Positions 33,201 to 41,432 of a stretch of 64,000 nt of DNA are shown here, piece by piece; the first letter of the stretch is position 1, and each line of letters opens with the position of its first letter. Source of the stretch: Pseudomonas graminis (GTDB lineage Bacteria; Pseudomonadota; Gammaproteobacteria; Pseudomonadales; Pseudomonadaceae); assembly GCF_004364335.1 (NCBI RefSeq), contig NZ_SOCR01000008.1, forward strand, positions 62,001 through 126,000, in the 5' to 3' direction. The notes under the pieces were generated by a model. It was not told where the DNA came from and made no database searches. It saw nothing but the letters and a program-made list of their open reading frames with translations. Both the position numbers and the translations under genes were made by a program.

Positions 33201-35114
33201 ATGACGCTATTAAAAGATAACCAATCCACCGACCTCGAAAACATGGTTGGCCTGACCCGACGCGGGTTCATCAGCGCGAGCGCTCTGTGCGGCGCGGCGA
33301 TGTTTCTGGGCGGCAACCTGCTCAGCCGCAGCGTAATGGCCGCCAGTGTCAGCGCCGCCAAGGGCACGCTACTCGGCTTCGACAGTATTCCCTCCTCCAC
33401 CGCTGACAGCATCAGTCTGCCGCCCGGTTATCGTTCCTCGGTCCTGATCAGTTGGGGCCAGCCGCTGCACACCAACGGCCCGGCGTTTGACCCCAGCGGC
33501 AAAGGCACGGCGAAGATGCAGGAGCTGCAATTCGGCGACAACAATGACGGCATGAGCCTGTTCACCTTCCCCGACGACAAGCCGGAGACCGCCAGCCGCG
33601 CGCTGATGGCGATCAACAACGAATACACCAATTACCGCTACCTCTTCGATCACGGCAAAGACCCGCAGTCCGCCGAAGACGTACACAAGGCTCAGGCCAG
33701 CGAAGGCGTTTCGGTGATTGAGGTAAAACGCGAAGGTCAGCAGTGGGTGTTCGTCCAAGGCTCCCAATACAACCGGCGCATCCACGGCAACACGCCGATT
33801 CAACTCAGTGGCCCTGCCGCCGGGCATGAGTGGTTGAAAACCGCCGCCGACAAGACCGGCAAGAACGTGCTCGGGACGTTCCAGAACTGCGCCAACGGCA
33901 AGACACCTTGGGGCACGTACCTGACCTGCGAAGAGAACTTCACTGACTGCTTCGGCAGCAGCGATCCGGCACAGACCTTCGACGCCGCGACCAAGCGCTA
34001 TGGCGTGACAGCCGCCAGCAAGGAAGTGAACTGGCACCTGCACGACCCGCGCTTCGACGTCGCCAAAAACCCCAACGAACCCAATCGCCATGGCTGGGTG
34101 GTGGAGATCGACCCGTTCGACCCGAAGTCCACACCGGTCAAACGCACCGCCCTGGGCCGCTTCAAGCATGAAAACGCCGCGCTGACCGAGACCAAAGACG
34201 GCCGCGTCGTGGTGTACATGGGCGACGACGAGCGCGGGGAGTTCATTTACAAATTCATCAGCCGCGACAAGGTCGATCATAAGAACCCCAAGGCCAACCG
34301 CGACATCCTCGACCACGGCACGCTGTACGTGGCGCAGTTCGACGCTGGCGACAGCAACCCCGATCACCCGAAAGGCCAGGGCAAGTGGATTGAGCTGAGC
34401 CACGGCAAGAACGGCATCGACGCGGCCAGCGGTTTTGCCAGTCAGGCTGAAGTGCTGATCCATGCGCGGCTGGCGGCCAGTCAGGTCAAGGCCACGCGCA
34501 TGGACCGGCCTGAATGGATCGTCGTCAGCCCAAAGGACGGTCAGGTCTATTGCACACTGACCAACAACATCAAGCGTGGCGATGAAGGGCAGCCAGTGGG
34601 CGGGCCGAATCCCCGTGCGAAAAACCAGTTTGGGCAGATTCTGCGCTGGCAGGAAACCGGCTCGGATGCAGCCGCCATGGATTTTGCGTGGGACTTGTTT
34701 GTGGTCGCGGGCAATCCGGGTGTGCATGCAGGAACGCCCCAGGGTGGATCAAGCAACATCACTCCGCAGAACATGTTCAACAGCCCGGACGGTCTGGGTT
34801 TCGACACGGCCGGGCGGCTGTGGATTCTGACGGATGGCGACGCCACCAATGCGGGCGACTTCGCTGGCATGGGCAATAACCAGATGCTGTGCGCCGACCC
34901 GGCCAGCGGCGAGATCCGCCGGTTCATGGTCGGGCCGGTGGGCTGTGAAGTCACCGGCATCAGCTTCGCGCCCGATCAGAAAGCGCTGTTCGTCGGCATT
35001 CAACACCCCGGCGAAAACGGCGGTTCGACCTTCCCCGAGCACTTGCCGAATGGCAAGCCGCGGTCCTCGGTGATGGTGATTACGCGGGAGGATGGCGGGG
35101 TGATCGGCGCATAA
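33201..35114 (+). CDS. phoX: PhoX family alkaline phosphatase (Tat-exported)
   Basis: PhoX enzymes are periplasmic calcium-iron phosphomonoesterases. The 637-residue protein (ATG at 33201, GGGAG upstream; a GTG at 33198 is in frame) has a twin-arginine signal LTRRGFISASALCGAAMF with Arg20-Arg21. The mature DUF839 propeller shows NNEYTNY, GNTPIQLSGPAAGHEW, GTYLTCEENFTD and VVYMGDDERGEFIYKF. Tat export fits folding with metals in the cytoplasm. The gene is monocistronic; a weak stem-loop at 35125-35162 follows. A possible Pho box precedes it. Confidence 0.92.
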   Translation: MTLLKDNQSTDLENMVGLTRRGFISASALCGAAMFLGGNLLSRSVMAASVSAAKGTLLGFDSIPSSTADSISLPPGYRSSVLISWGQPLHTNGPAFDPSGKGTAKMQELQFGDNNDGMSLFTFPDDKPETASRALMAINNEYTNYRYLFDHGKDPQSAEDVHKAQASEGVSVIEVKREGQQWVFVQGSQYNRRIHGNTPIQLSGPAAGHEWLKTAADKTGKNVLGTFQNCANGKTPWGTYLTCEENFTDCFGSSDPAQTFDAATKRYGVTAASKEVNWHLHDPRFDVAKNPNEPNRHGWVVEIDPFDPKSTPVKRTALGRFKHENAALTETKDGRVVVYMGDDERGEFIYKFISRDKVDHKNPKANRDILDHGTLYVAQFDAGDSNPDHPKGQGKWIELSHGKNGIDAASGFASQAEVLIHARLAASQVKATRMDRPEWIVVSPKDGQVYCTLTNNIKRGDEGQPVGGPNPRAKNQFGQILRWQETGSDAAAMDFAWDLFVVAGNPGVHAGTPQGGSSNITPQNMFNSPDGLGFDTAGRLWILTDGDATNAGDFAGMGNNQMLCADPASGEIRRFMVGPVGCEVTGISFAPDQKALFVGIQHPGENGGSTFPEHLPNGKPRSSVMVITREDGGVIGA

Positions 35115-35268
35115 CGAGAGGGCATGCCTGTCCCGTAAAGGACGCCATCGGCGGGATGGGCATTCCACTGAATCAAAGGCAACGGGTGTAACGCGCTGTG
35201 TCAGGTGTAACACGCCTGAGTTACCATGACTGGCCCGACGCGGCAGCCTGCTGCGCGCAGGAGTTAGC

Positions 35269-36243
35269 ATGGCCCACCCGTTCGCAACACTTACACCTGA
35301 CCTGGTGCTGGACGCCGTCGAGAGCATCGGCTTTGTCACCGACGCCCGTATTCTCGCGCTCAACAGCTACGAGAACCGCGTCTATCAGGTCGGCATCGAT
35401 GAACAGCAGCCGCTGATTGCCAAGTTCTACCGGCCTGATCGCTGGACCAACGAAGCCATTCTCGAAGAACACAGTTTTACGGCAGAACTGGCCGACGTCG
35501 AAATCCCGGTCGTCGCGCCTCTCGTGCACAACGGCCAGACTCTGTTCGAGCATGCCGGCTTTCGTTTCACCCTCTTTCCCCGTCGTGGCGGCCGCGCGCC
35601 AGAGCCCGGCAATCTCGAACAGCTCTACCGTCTCGGCCAGTTGCTGGGTCGCATCCATGCGGTCGGCGCCACGCGCCCGTTCCAGCACCGCGAGGCCCTC
35701 GGCGTGCAGAATTTCGGCCACGACTCGCTGAACTACCTGCTGGACAACAACGTCATTCCGCGCAGCCTGCTGCCGGCGTATGAGTCCGTTGCCAAAGACC
35801 TGCTCAAGCGCGTGGAGGACGTCTACGCCGCCACGCCTCATCAGAACATCCGCATGCACGGCGATTGCCACCCAGGCAACATGATGACCCGCGACGACAT
35901 CTTCCACATCGTCGACCTCGACGACTGCCGCATGGGCCCGGCGGTGCAGGATGTCTGGATGATGCTCGCAGGCGATCGTCAGGATTGTCTGAGTCAGTTG
36001 TCAGAATTGATGGACGGCTACAACGAGTTTCACGACTTCGACCCGCGTGAACTGGCGCTTATCGAACCTCTGCGTGCGTTGCGCCTGTTGCATTACAGCG
36101 CCTGGCTGGCGCGTCGCTGGGACGATCCGGCGTTCCCCCACAGCTTTTCCTGGTTTGGTACCGAACGCTATTGGGGCGACCAGGTGCTGGCGCTGCGTGA
36201 GCAGCTGTCCGCGCTGAACGAAGAACCGCTGAAGCTGTTTTAA
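35269..36243 (+). CDS. srkA: Stress response kinase SrkA (YihE/RdoA)
   Basis: The 324-residue protein is an aminoglycoside-phosphotransferase-fold serine/threonine kinase. The catalytic loop MHGDCHPGNM and the metal-binding VDLDDCRMGP are present, and SYENRVYQVG is the N-lobe signature of SrkA. In E. coli it protects against stress-induced programmed death. A REP doublet follows its stop after 15 bases. Confidence 0.92.
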   Translation: MAHPFATLTPDLVLDAVESIGFVTDARILALNSYENRVYQVGIDEQQPLIAKFYRPDRWTNEAILEEHSFTAELADVEIPVVAPLVHNGQTLFEHAGFRFTLFPRRGGRAPEPGNLEQLYRLGQLLGRIHAVGATRPFQHREALGVQNFGHDSLNYLLDNNVIPRSLLPAYESVAKDLLKRVEDVYAATPHQNIRMHGDCHPGNMMTRDDIFHIVDLDDCRMGPAVQDVWMMLAGDRQDCLSQLSELMDGYNEFHDFDPRELALIEPLRALRLLHYSAWLARRWDDPAFPHSFSWFGTERYWGDQVLALREQLSALNEEPLKLF

Positions 36244-36258
36244 CAACCATGATCCCCT

Positions 36259-36344
36259 GTAGGAGCGCGCTTGCCCGCGAATGGATTTCTCCAGCACCCG
36301 CCGTGCCACTGATCCACCGCGATCGCGGGCAAGCGCGCTCCTAC
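36259..36344. repeat. Paired REP element, GCGCGCTTGCCCGCGA family
   Basis: GTAGGAGCGCGCTTGCCCGC begins at 36259 and its reverse complement ends at 36344, enclosing about 40 bases. It lies between srkA and rarD and may act as a transcript end. Confidence 0.9.
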
Positions 36345-36395
36345 ACCTGCCCATTAGCCTGACACCACAACAAAAAACTTGCCGAAGGACCATTC

Positions 36396-37289
36396 ATGCA
36401 AGCTGCCAACCCGCGTCGCGGGTACATTCTGGGCCTGAGCGCCTACATCATCTGGGGACTGTTTCCGATCTACTTCAAGGTGCTTGCCAGCGTCCCTTCG
36501 CTGGAGATCATCGTCAATCGGGCGATCTGGTCGGCCATCTTCGGCTCGCTTCTTCTGCTGGTCTGGAAGCATCCCGGCTGGTGGCAAGAACTGCGGGATA
36601 ACCCCAAACGCCTCGCCATTCTCGCCTGCAGCGGCACGCTGATCGCCGCTAACTGGCTATTTTACGTCTGGGCCGTGAACAACAACCACATGGTCGAAGC
36701 CAGCCTGGGTTACTTCATCAACCCGCTGATCAACGTGATGCTCGGCATGGTGCTGCTGCGTGAAAGGCTGCGGCCGTTGCAATGGGTCGCAGTGATGCTG
36801 GCGTTGATCGGCGTGCTTCAGCAGGTCTGGCAAGTGGGCAGCCTGCCGTGGGTGTCGCTCGCGCTGGCGTTCACCTTCGGCTTCTACGGCCTGATTCGTA
36901 AAAAAGCGCCGGTGGCCGCACTGCCCGGGCTGGTGGTGGAGACCTGGATTCTGGTGCCGCTGGCCGTGGGCTGGTTGATTTTCAACCCGCTTGCCCACAG
37001 CGCGCAGCCGGAATTCTGGACAACATCCGAGGCGCTCTGGCTGGCGGCGGCGGGTCCGGTGACCCTCGTGCCGCTGGTGTGTTTCAACGCCGCAGCGAGG
37101 CATCTGCCCTACGCGACCCTGGGCTTCCTGCAGTACATCGCGCCGACGCTCGTGCTGGCCCTGGCGGTTGTGCTGTACGACGAACACATGCCCTCGGCCA
37201 CTTTGGTGACCTTTGCCTTTATCTGGTCCGGGTTGATCATCTACAGCTTCGACGCTTGGCGCTCGCTGCGCAAACGCGCCCAGGCCTGA
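36396..37289 (+). CDS. rarD: RarD family EamA transporter
   Basis: The 297-residue protein has ten membrane helices and the RarD signature GYILGLSAYIIWGLFPIYF at the N-terminus, with NWLFYVWAVNNNHMVEASL in the first repeat. The RarD name comes from chloramphenicol sensitivity screens; the physiological substrate is unknown. It converges with the GcvR-like gene. Confidence 0.92.
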   Translation: MQAANPRRGYILGLSAYIIWGLFPIYFKVLASVPSLEIIVNRAIWSAIFGSLLLLVWKHPGWWQELRDNPKRLAILACSGTLIAANWLFYVWAVNNNHMVEASLGYFINPLINVMLGMVLLRERLRPLQWVAVMLALIGVLQQVWQVGSLPWVSLALAFTFGFYGLIRKKAPVAALPGLVVETWILVPLAVGWLIFNPLAHSAQPEFWTTSEALWLAAAGPVTLVPLVCFNAAARHLPYATLGFLQYIAPTLVLALAVVLYDEHMPSATLVTFAFIWSGLIIYSFDAWRSLRKRAQA

Positions 37290-37303
37290 CCGAATCGGGT
37301 ACG

Positions 37304-37340
37304 CCGCTGTAGGCCTTTTAAACAATCAGGCCTGCAGCGG
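37304..37340. other. Inverted repeat between convergent genes
   Basis: CCGCTGTAGGCC and GGCCTGCAGCGG pair with one mismatch around a 13-base AT-rich loop, between the stops of rarD and the GcvR-like gene. It is a plausible shared terminator, though neither side has a T-run. Confidence 0.4.
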
Positions 37341-37349
37341 TTACATCGA

Positions 37350-37868
37350 TCACTCGTCGGTCGGCAGATGCAGCTCCACCATCAGGTCATCTGCCAGGGT
37401 TTCCAGCCGCTGCTGCAGCACATCCAGTGAAAGATCCATCGGCAATCCCAACTCGGCATGGGCGCGAAACAGCGTTTCGCTGCTCATGGGCGCAGGTTCG
37501 ACGCTGGTCACCAGGTGCTCCAGGTTGACGCCTTGCTCGGTCAGCACGCGAGTGACGTCACGCACGATCCCGGATCGATCATTGCCCACCAGATCCATGG
37601 TGATGGGTCTCCACTCCGGCAAGGCTTCCGGAAGGACTTCGGCGAACAGGACGCGGATGCCTTTTGCCGAGAGCCCTTCCAACGCACTGCGCAGGGGCTG
37701 ATGGGCGTCGACCGGCGCGCTGACCCGCAGGATCCCGGCGAACTGCCCGGCCATATGTGACATACGGCTTTCCAGCCAATTGCCGCCGTGATCGGCAATG
37801 CATCCCGCGAGCTGCTCGACCACGCCTGGCTTGTCCAGCGCAGACACCGTGACGATAAGATGATCCAC
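37350..37868 (-). CDS. GcvR-like ACT domain protein
   Basis: The 172-residue protein consists of two ACT domains (ALDKPGVVEQLAGCIADHGG near residue 10 and NDRSGIVRDVTRVLTEQGVN near residue 95), as in GcvR, the glycine cleavage system repressor partner. It has no DNA-binding domain, so it would act by binding a partner or amino acid. The family also includes uncharacterised paralogues in Pseudomonas, so the GcvR role itself is inferred. Confidence 0.82.
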   Translation of the reverse strand: MDHLIVTVSALDKPGVVEQLAGCIADHGGNWLESRMSHMAGQFAGILRVSAPVDAHQPLRSALEGLSAKGIRVLFAEVLPEALPEWRPITMDLVGNDRSGIVRDVTRVLTEQGVNLEHLVTSVEPAPMSSETLFRAHAELGLPMDLSLDVLQQRLETLADDLMVELHLPTDE

Positions 37869-38349
37869 AAACGACTCCTTTTATGTGCAGCGACTGAGGC
37901 CTGTTTAATACCACGCCTCATGGGTCGCGGGGTGGTTGTGGGGAGTATAGGCACGTCTGCCCCGGTCGCAGCGGCGTCGGCACGCTCGTATTTTTGTGTA
38001 CGATCCTGATAATTATCTGGAACAATCTGCACGTTCTTTGAGAACATCCGATGCCGCCGTGTGACCGAACACCCATTTCCGGTCGCTCAGTGCACATTCA
38101 GCCCGATTTTCATGCCGCAACTCATCATATAGTATCGCTTCGCGTTCACTACATAGATGTCGAATCCAGGCCTGATCCGATGTTCCTGCAAGGCCAGAAC
38201 CTGTTTCAAGCGCTTCACCTCAGGTGCCCGCCGCCCCGCCCAGCCGCCCGCAACGGCATGTTCTGGAAGGGCACGCAGCGACGTCGATGGCTTTAACAAG
38301 AAAGCGCTCGTGATTGAAGCGCAGATAGCTGAGCAGAGTGAGGCAAGCA
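37869..38349. other. 481-bp region upstream of glcB without a supported gene
   Basis: No convincing protein gene is seen. Two -10-like hexamers on the plus strand, GATAAT at 38008 and TATAGT at 38128, have no good -35 partners at normal spacing. If the second is used, the glcB leader would be about 210 bases. The minus-strand reading frame ending at 38087 overlaps the start of glcB and lacks a ribosome site, so it is not annotated. Confidence 0.5.
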
Positions 38350-40527
38350 ATGACTGAACACGTTCAAGTCGGTGGCCTGCGGGTCGCCAACGTCCTGCTG
38401 GATTTTGTGAACAACGAAGCCATTCCCGGAACCGGCCTCGACGCCGCTGCATTCTGGGCCGGTGCCGATGCGCTCATCCACGAGCTCGCACCGAAGAACA
38501 AAGCCCTGCTCGCCAAACGAGACGAATTCCAGGCGCGTATCGACGCCTGGCATCAGTCCAATGCCGGCAACGCCCACGATGCAGTCGCCTACAAGGCGTT
38601 TCTGCTGGAAATCGGCTATCTGCTGCCAGAAGCGGCAGACTTCCAGATCACCACACAAAACGTCGACGAAGAAATCGCGCGCATGGCCGGCCCGCAATTG
38701 GTGGTGCCGGTAATGAACGCACGTTTCGCGCTCAATGCATCGAATGCCCGCTGGGGCTCGTTGTATGACGCGCTGTACGGCACTGACGCCATCAGCGAAG
38801 CCGGCGGCGCAGAAAAAGGCAAAGGTTACAACCGGGTCCGCGGCGACAAAGTCATCGCCTTCGCTCGCGCCTTTCTGGACGAAGCCGCCCCTCTTGCGGC
38901 GGGCTCCCACGTTGACTCCACAGGCTACAAGCTGGTCGATGGCATGTTGATTGTCAGCCTCAAGGGCGGCAGCAACACCGGCCTGCGCGACGATGCCCAA
39001 TTGATCGGCTTCCAGGGCGACGCATCGGCGCCGACTGCGTTGCTGTTCAAGCACAACGGCCTGCACTTCGAACTCCAGATCGACGCCACGAGCCCGGTCG
39101 GCCAGACCGATCCGGCTGGCGTCAAAGACGTGCTGATGGAAGCGGCGCTGACCACCATCATGGATTGCGAAGACTCCATCGCTGCCGTCGACGCCGACGA
39201 CAAGGTCGTCGTGTACCGCAACTGGCTGGGACTGATGAAGGGCGATCTGTCCGAAGAAGTCTCCAAAGGTGGCACTAGCTTTACCCGTACGATGAATGCC
39301 GACCGCGTCTACACCTCGCCCACCGGCGAACCCGTCACGCTGCATGGCCGCTCGCTGTTGTTCGTGCGCAACGTCGGCCACCTGATGACCATCGATGCGA
39401 TTCTCGACAATCAGGGCAACGAAGTGCCGGAAGGCATTCTCGACGGCCTGCTGACCAGCCTTGCGGCGATCCACAACCTCAAGGGCAATACCTCCCGCGC
39501 CAACAGCCGCACCGGCTCGGTATACATCGTCAAACCGAAGATGCACGGCCCGGAGGAGGTGGCGTTCACCAATGAGTTGTTCGGGCGTATCGAAGGGGTG
39601 CTGAACCTGCAGCGCAACACGCTGAAAGTCGGGATCATGGACGAGGAGCGCCGCACCACGATCAACCTCAAGGCCTGCATTCAGGCGGCGAGCGAGCGTG
39701 TGGTGTTCATCAACACGGGCTTCCTGGACCGCACCGGCGACGAGATCCACACGTCAATGGAAGCGGGGCCTGTCGTACGCAAGGCGCAGATGAAGGCGGA
39801 AAAGTGGATTGCCGCGTATGAAAATTCCAACGTCGATATCGGTTTGAAATGCGGCCTGCAAGGGCGCGCGCAGATCGGCAAAGGCATGTGGGCGATGCCT
39901 GATCTGATGGCCGCGATGCTTGAACAGAAAATCGCCCATCCGCTGGCCGGCGCCAATACCGCCTGGGTTCCTTCACCGACCGCTGCTGCGCTGCACGCGC
40001 TGCATTACCACAAGGTCGATGTGTTCGCGCGTCAGGCCGAGCTTGCCCAGCGCGCGCCGGCCTCCGTCGACGATATCCTGACCATCCCGCTGGCGCCGAA
40101 CACCGACTGGACGGCGGAAGAGATTCAGAACGAGCTGGACAACAACTCCCAAGGCATCCTCGGCTATGTGGTGCGCTGGATTGATCAGGGCGTTGGCTGC
40201 TCGAAGGTGCCGGACATCAACGACGTCGGCCTGATGGAGGACCGTGCCACGCTGAGGATCTCCAGCCAGCACATTGCCAACTGGCTACGCCATGGCGTAG
40301 TCAGCGAGCAGCAGGTGATGGAAAGCCTCAAGCGGATGGCACCGGTGGTGGACCGTCAGAACGCAGGTGATTCGCTGTATCGCCCGCTGGCACCGGATTT
40401 CGACAGCAACATCGCGTTTCAGGCAGCGGTTGAACTGGTGATCGAGGGCACGCGGCAGCCCAATGGCTATACCGAGCCGGTGCTGCACCGCCGCCGTCGG
40501 GAGTTCAAGGCGAAACACGGGGCGTAA
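38350..40527 (+). CDS. glcB: Malate synthase G
   Basis: GlcB condenses glyoxylate with acetyl-CoA to malate, the second step of the glyoxylate shunt. The 725-residue length is exact for isoform G, and DCEDSIAAVDADDK, GRSLLFVRNVGHLMT and NTGFLDRTGDEIHTSMEAG carry active-site residues. Start is the ATG at 38350 (MTEHVQVGGLRVANVLLDF). Stand-alone, ending in a strong terminator and a REP doublet. Confidence 0.97.
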   Translation: MTEHVQVGGLRVANVLLDFVNNEAIPGTGLDAAAFWAGADALIHELAPKNKALLAKRDEFQARIDAWHQSNAGNAHDAVAYKAFLLEIGYLLPEAADFQITTQNVDEEIARMAGPQLVVPVMNARFALNASNARWGSLYDALYGTDAISEAGGAEKGKGYNRVRGDKVIAFARAFLDEAAPLAAGSHVDSTGYKLVDGMLIVSLKGGSNTGLRDDAQLIGFQGDASAPTALLFKHNGLHFELQIDATSPVGQTDPAGVKDVLMEAALTTIMDCEDSIAAVDADDKVVVYRNWLGLMKGDLSEEVSKGGTSFTRTMNADRVYTSPTGEPVTLHGRSLLFVRNVGHLMTIDAILDNQGNEVPEGILDGLLTSLAAIHNLKGNTSRANSRTGSVYIVKPKMHGPEEVAFTNELFGRIEGVLNLQRNTLKVGIMDEERRTTINLKACIQAASERVVFINTGFLDRTGDEIHTSMEAGPVVRKAQMKAEKWIAAYENSNVDIGLKCGLQGRAQIGKGMWAMPDLMAAMLEQKIAHPLAGANTAWVPSPTAAALHALHYHKVDVFARQAELAQRAPASVDDILTIPLAPNTDWTAEEIQNELDNNSQGILGYVVRWIDQGVGCSKVPDINDVGLMEDRATLRISSQHIANWLRHGVVSEQQVMESLKRMAPVVDRQNAGDSLYRPLAPDFDSNIAFQAAVELVIEGTRQPNGYTEPVLHRRRREFKAKHGA

Positions 40528-40541
40528 CCAGCGCCCAAACA

Positions 40542-40577
40542 AAAAGGCGGTGTCCACGCAAATGGACACCGCCTTTT
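40542..40577 (+). terminator. Terminator after glcB
   Basis: A perfect 15-bp stem (AAAAGGCGGTGTCCA and its complement) around CGCAAA ends in TTTTCTGTTT, 14 bases after the glcB stop. The flanking A and T runs would let it act on both strands. Confidence 0.9.
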
Positions 40578-40599
40578 CTGTTTCACCACTCTGTTCATT

Positions 40600-40686
40600 G
40601 TAGGAGCGCGCTTGCCCGCGATTGCGGTATAGCTGTTGTGGAGATATTGCCTGCCAGACTGCTTTCGCGGGCAAGCGCGCTCCTAC
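40600..40686. repeat. Paired REP element, GCGCGCTTGCCCGCGA family
   Basis: Two inverted copies of the GTAGGAGCGCGCTTGCCCGC unit (starting 40600, ending 40686) lie between the convergent glcB and response regulator genes. Confidence 0.9.
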
Positions 40687-40752
40687 ACTTGATGCGGTCA
40701 TACAGGTAAAACGTTCTCAACCCGTCGGCGCCCCTATCCACAGGCGACGCTC

Positions 40753-41199
40753 TTATGCCATTTCCAGTTCCCGCTTCACCAGCCGCAACAGCTGCTTGGT
40801 GTTGATCGGCTTGAGCAGAAAATCCACCACGCTCAAATGCATCGCATCGATGGCGTCGCGGACGTTGGCGTCGCCGGACACGATAATGATCGGCAACTCT
40901 GCACGGTCCGATTCGCGCACTCTGCGGATCAGATCCAGCCCGTCGCACGGCGCCATGCGCAGATCGGTGATCAGCAGCGCAATGGACGGTCGGGTCTGCA
41001 GCAGATGCATGGCGCTGGTGCCGCCGGCGGCTGTGATGCAGCTGATGTCATTGAGACTGAGAATTTCGGCCAGAACTTCCCGAGCATCCTTGTCGTCATC
41101 GACGATCAGTACCCGTTGTGGCGATTGGGACGCAGGCGCGAGCATCACCTCATTGAGGGCTTCGCGCTCTTCATCACTCAAAATACTGTGATCGAACAT
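40753..41199 (-). CDS. Stand-alone receiver-domain response regulator
   Basis: The 148-residue protein (ATG at 41199) is a single CheY-like receiver: acidic pair Asp34-Asp35 (IVDDDKDAR), phospho-acceptor Asp79 (LLITDLRM), switch Ser108 (IIIVSGD) and Lys130 (LLKPI). About 28 residues precede the receiver and contain an acidic helix (SDEEREALNEVM). No output domain or adjacent histidine kinase exists, so the partner is encoded elsewhere and signalling must be by protein contact. Confidence 0.9.
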   Translation of the reverse strand: MFDHSILSDEEREALNEVMLAPASQSPQRVLIVDDDKDAREVLAEILSLNDISCITAAGGTSAMHLLQTRPSIALLITDLRMAPCDGLDLIRRVRESDRAELPIIIVSGDANVRDAIDAMHLSVVDFLLKPINTKQLLRLVKRELEMA

Positions 41200-41432
41200 A
41201 CCCGTCTCATCTTCCTGTCGACTCCAATTCTGACAGCGCAAGCGATAGATACGCTGCACATCCTGTCGGCTTCATGCCGGGCCCTGAGGCCTCGCGCTAA
41301 CTGCATCGCTGCGGTATTACACCTTGGTTCGATGCGATTCAACGCCTTCGCAGTCACCTAAGACTTACGTCCAATGGGCACTGCCCGATAAGCGGTCGAC
41401 CATGGGGTCAATAAAAACAAGCGGTAACGGTC

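Noticed and set aside
38087..38452. A 121-codon minus-strand frame upstream of glcB
   Set aside because: It overlaps the first hundred bases of glcB and shows no ribosome site or known domain, although its last 40 codons look somewhat protein-like.
38293..39750. A 485-codon minus-strand reading frame
   Set aside because: It is antisense to glcB, whose product is unmistakable.
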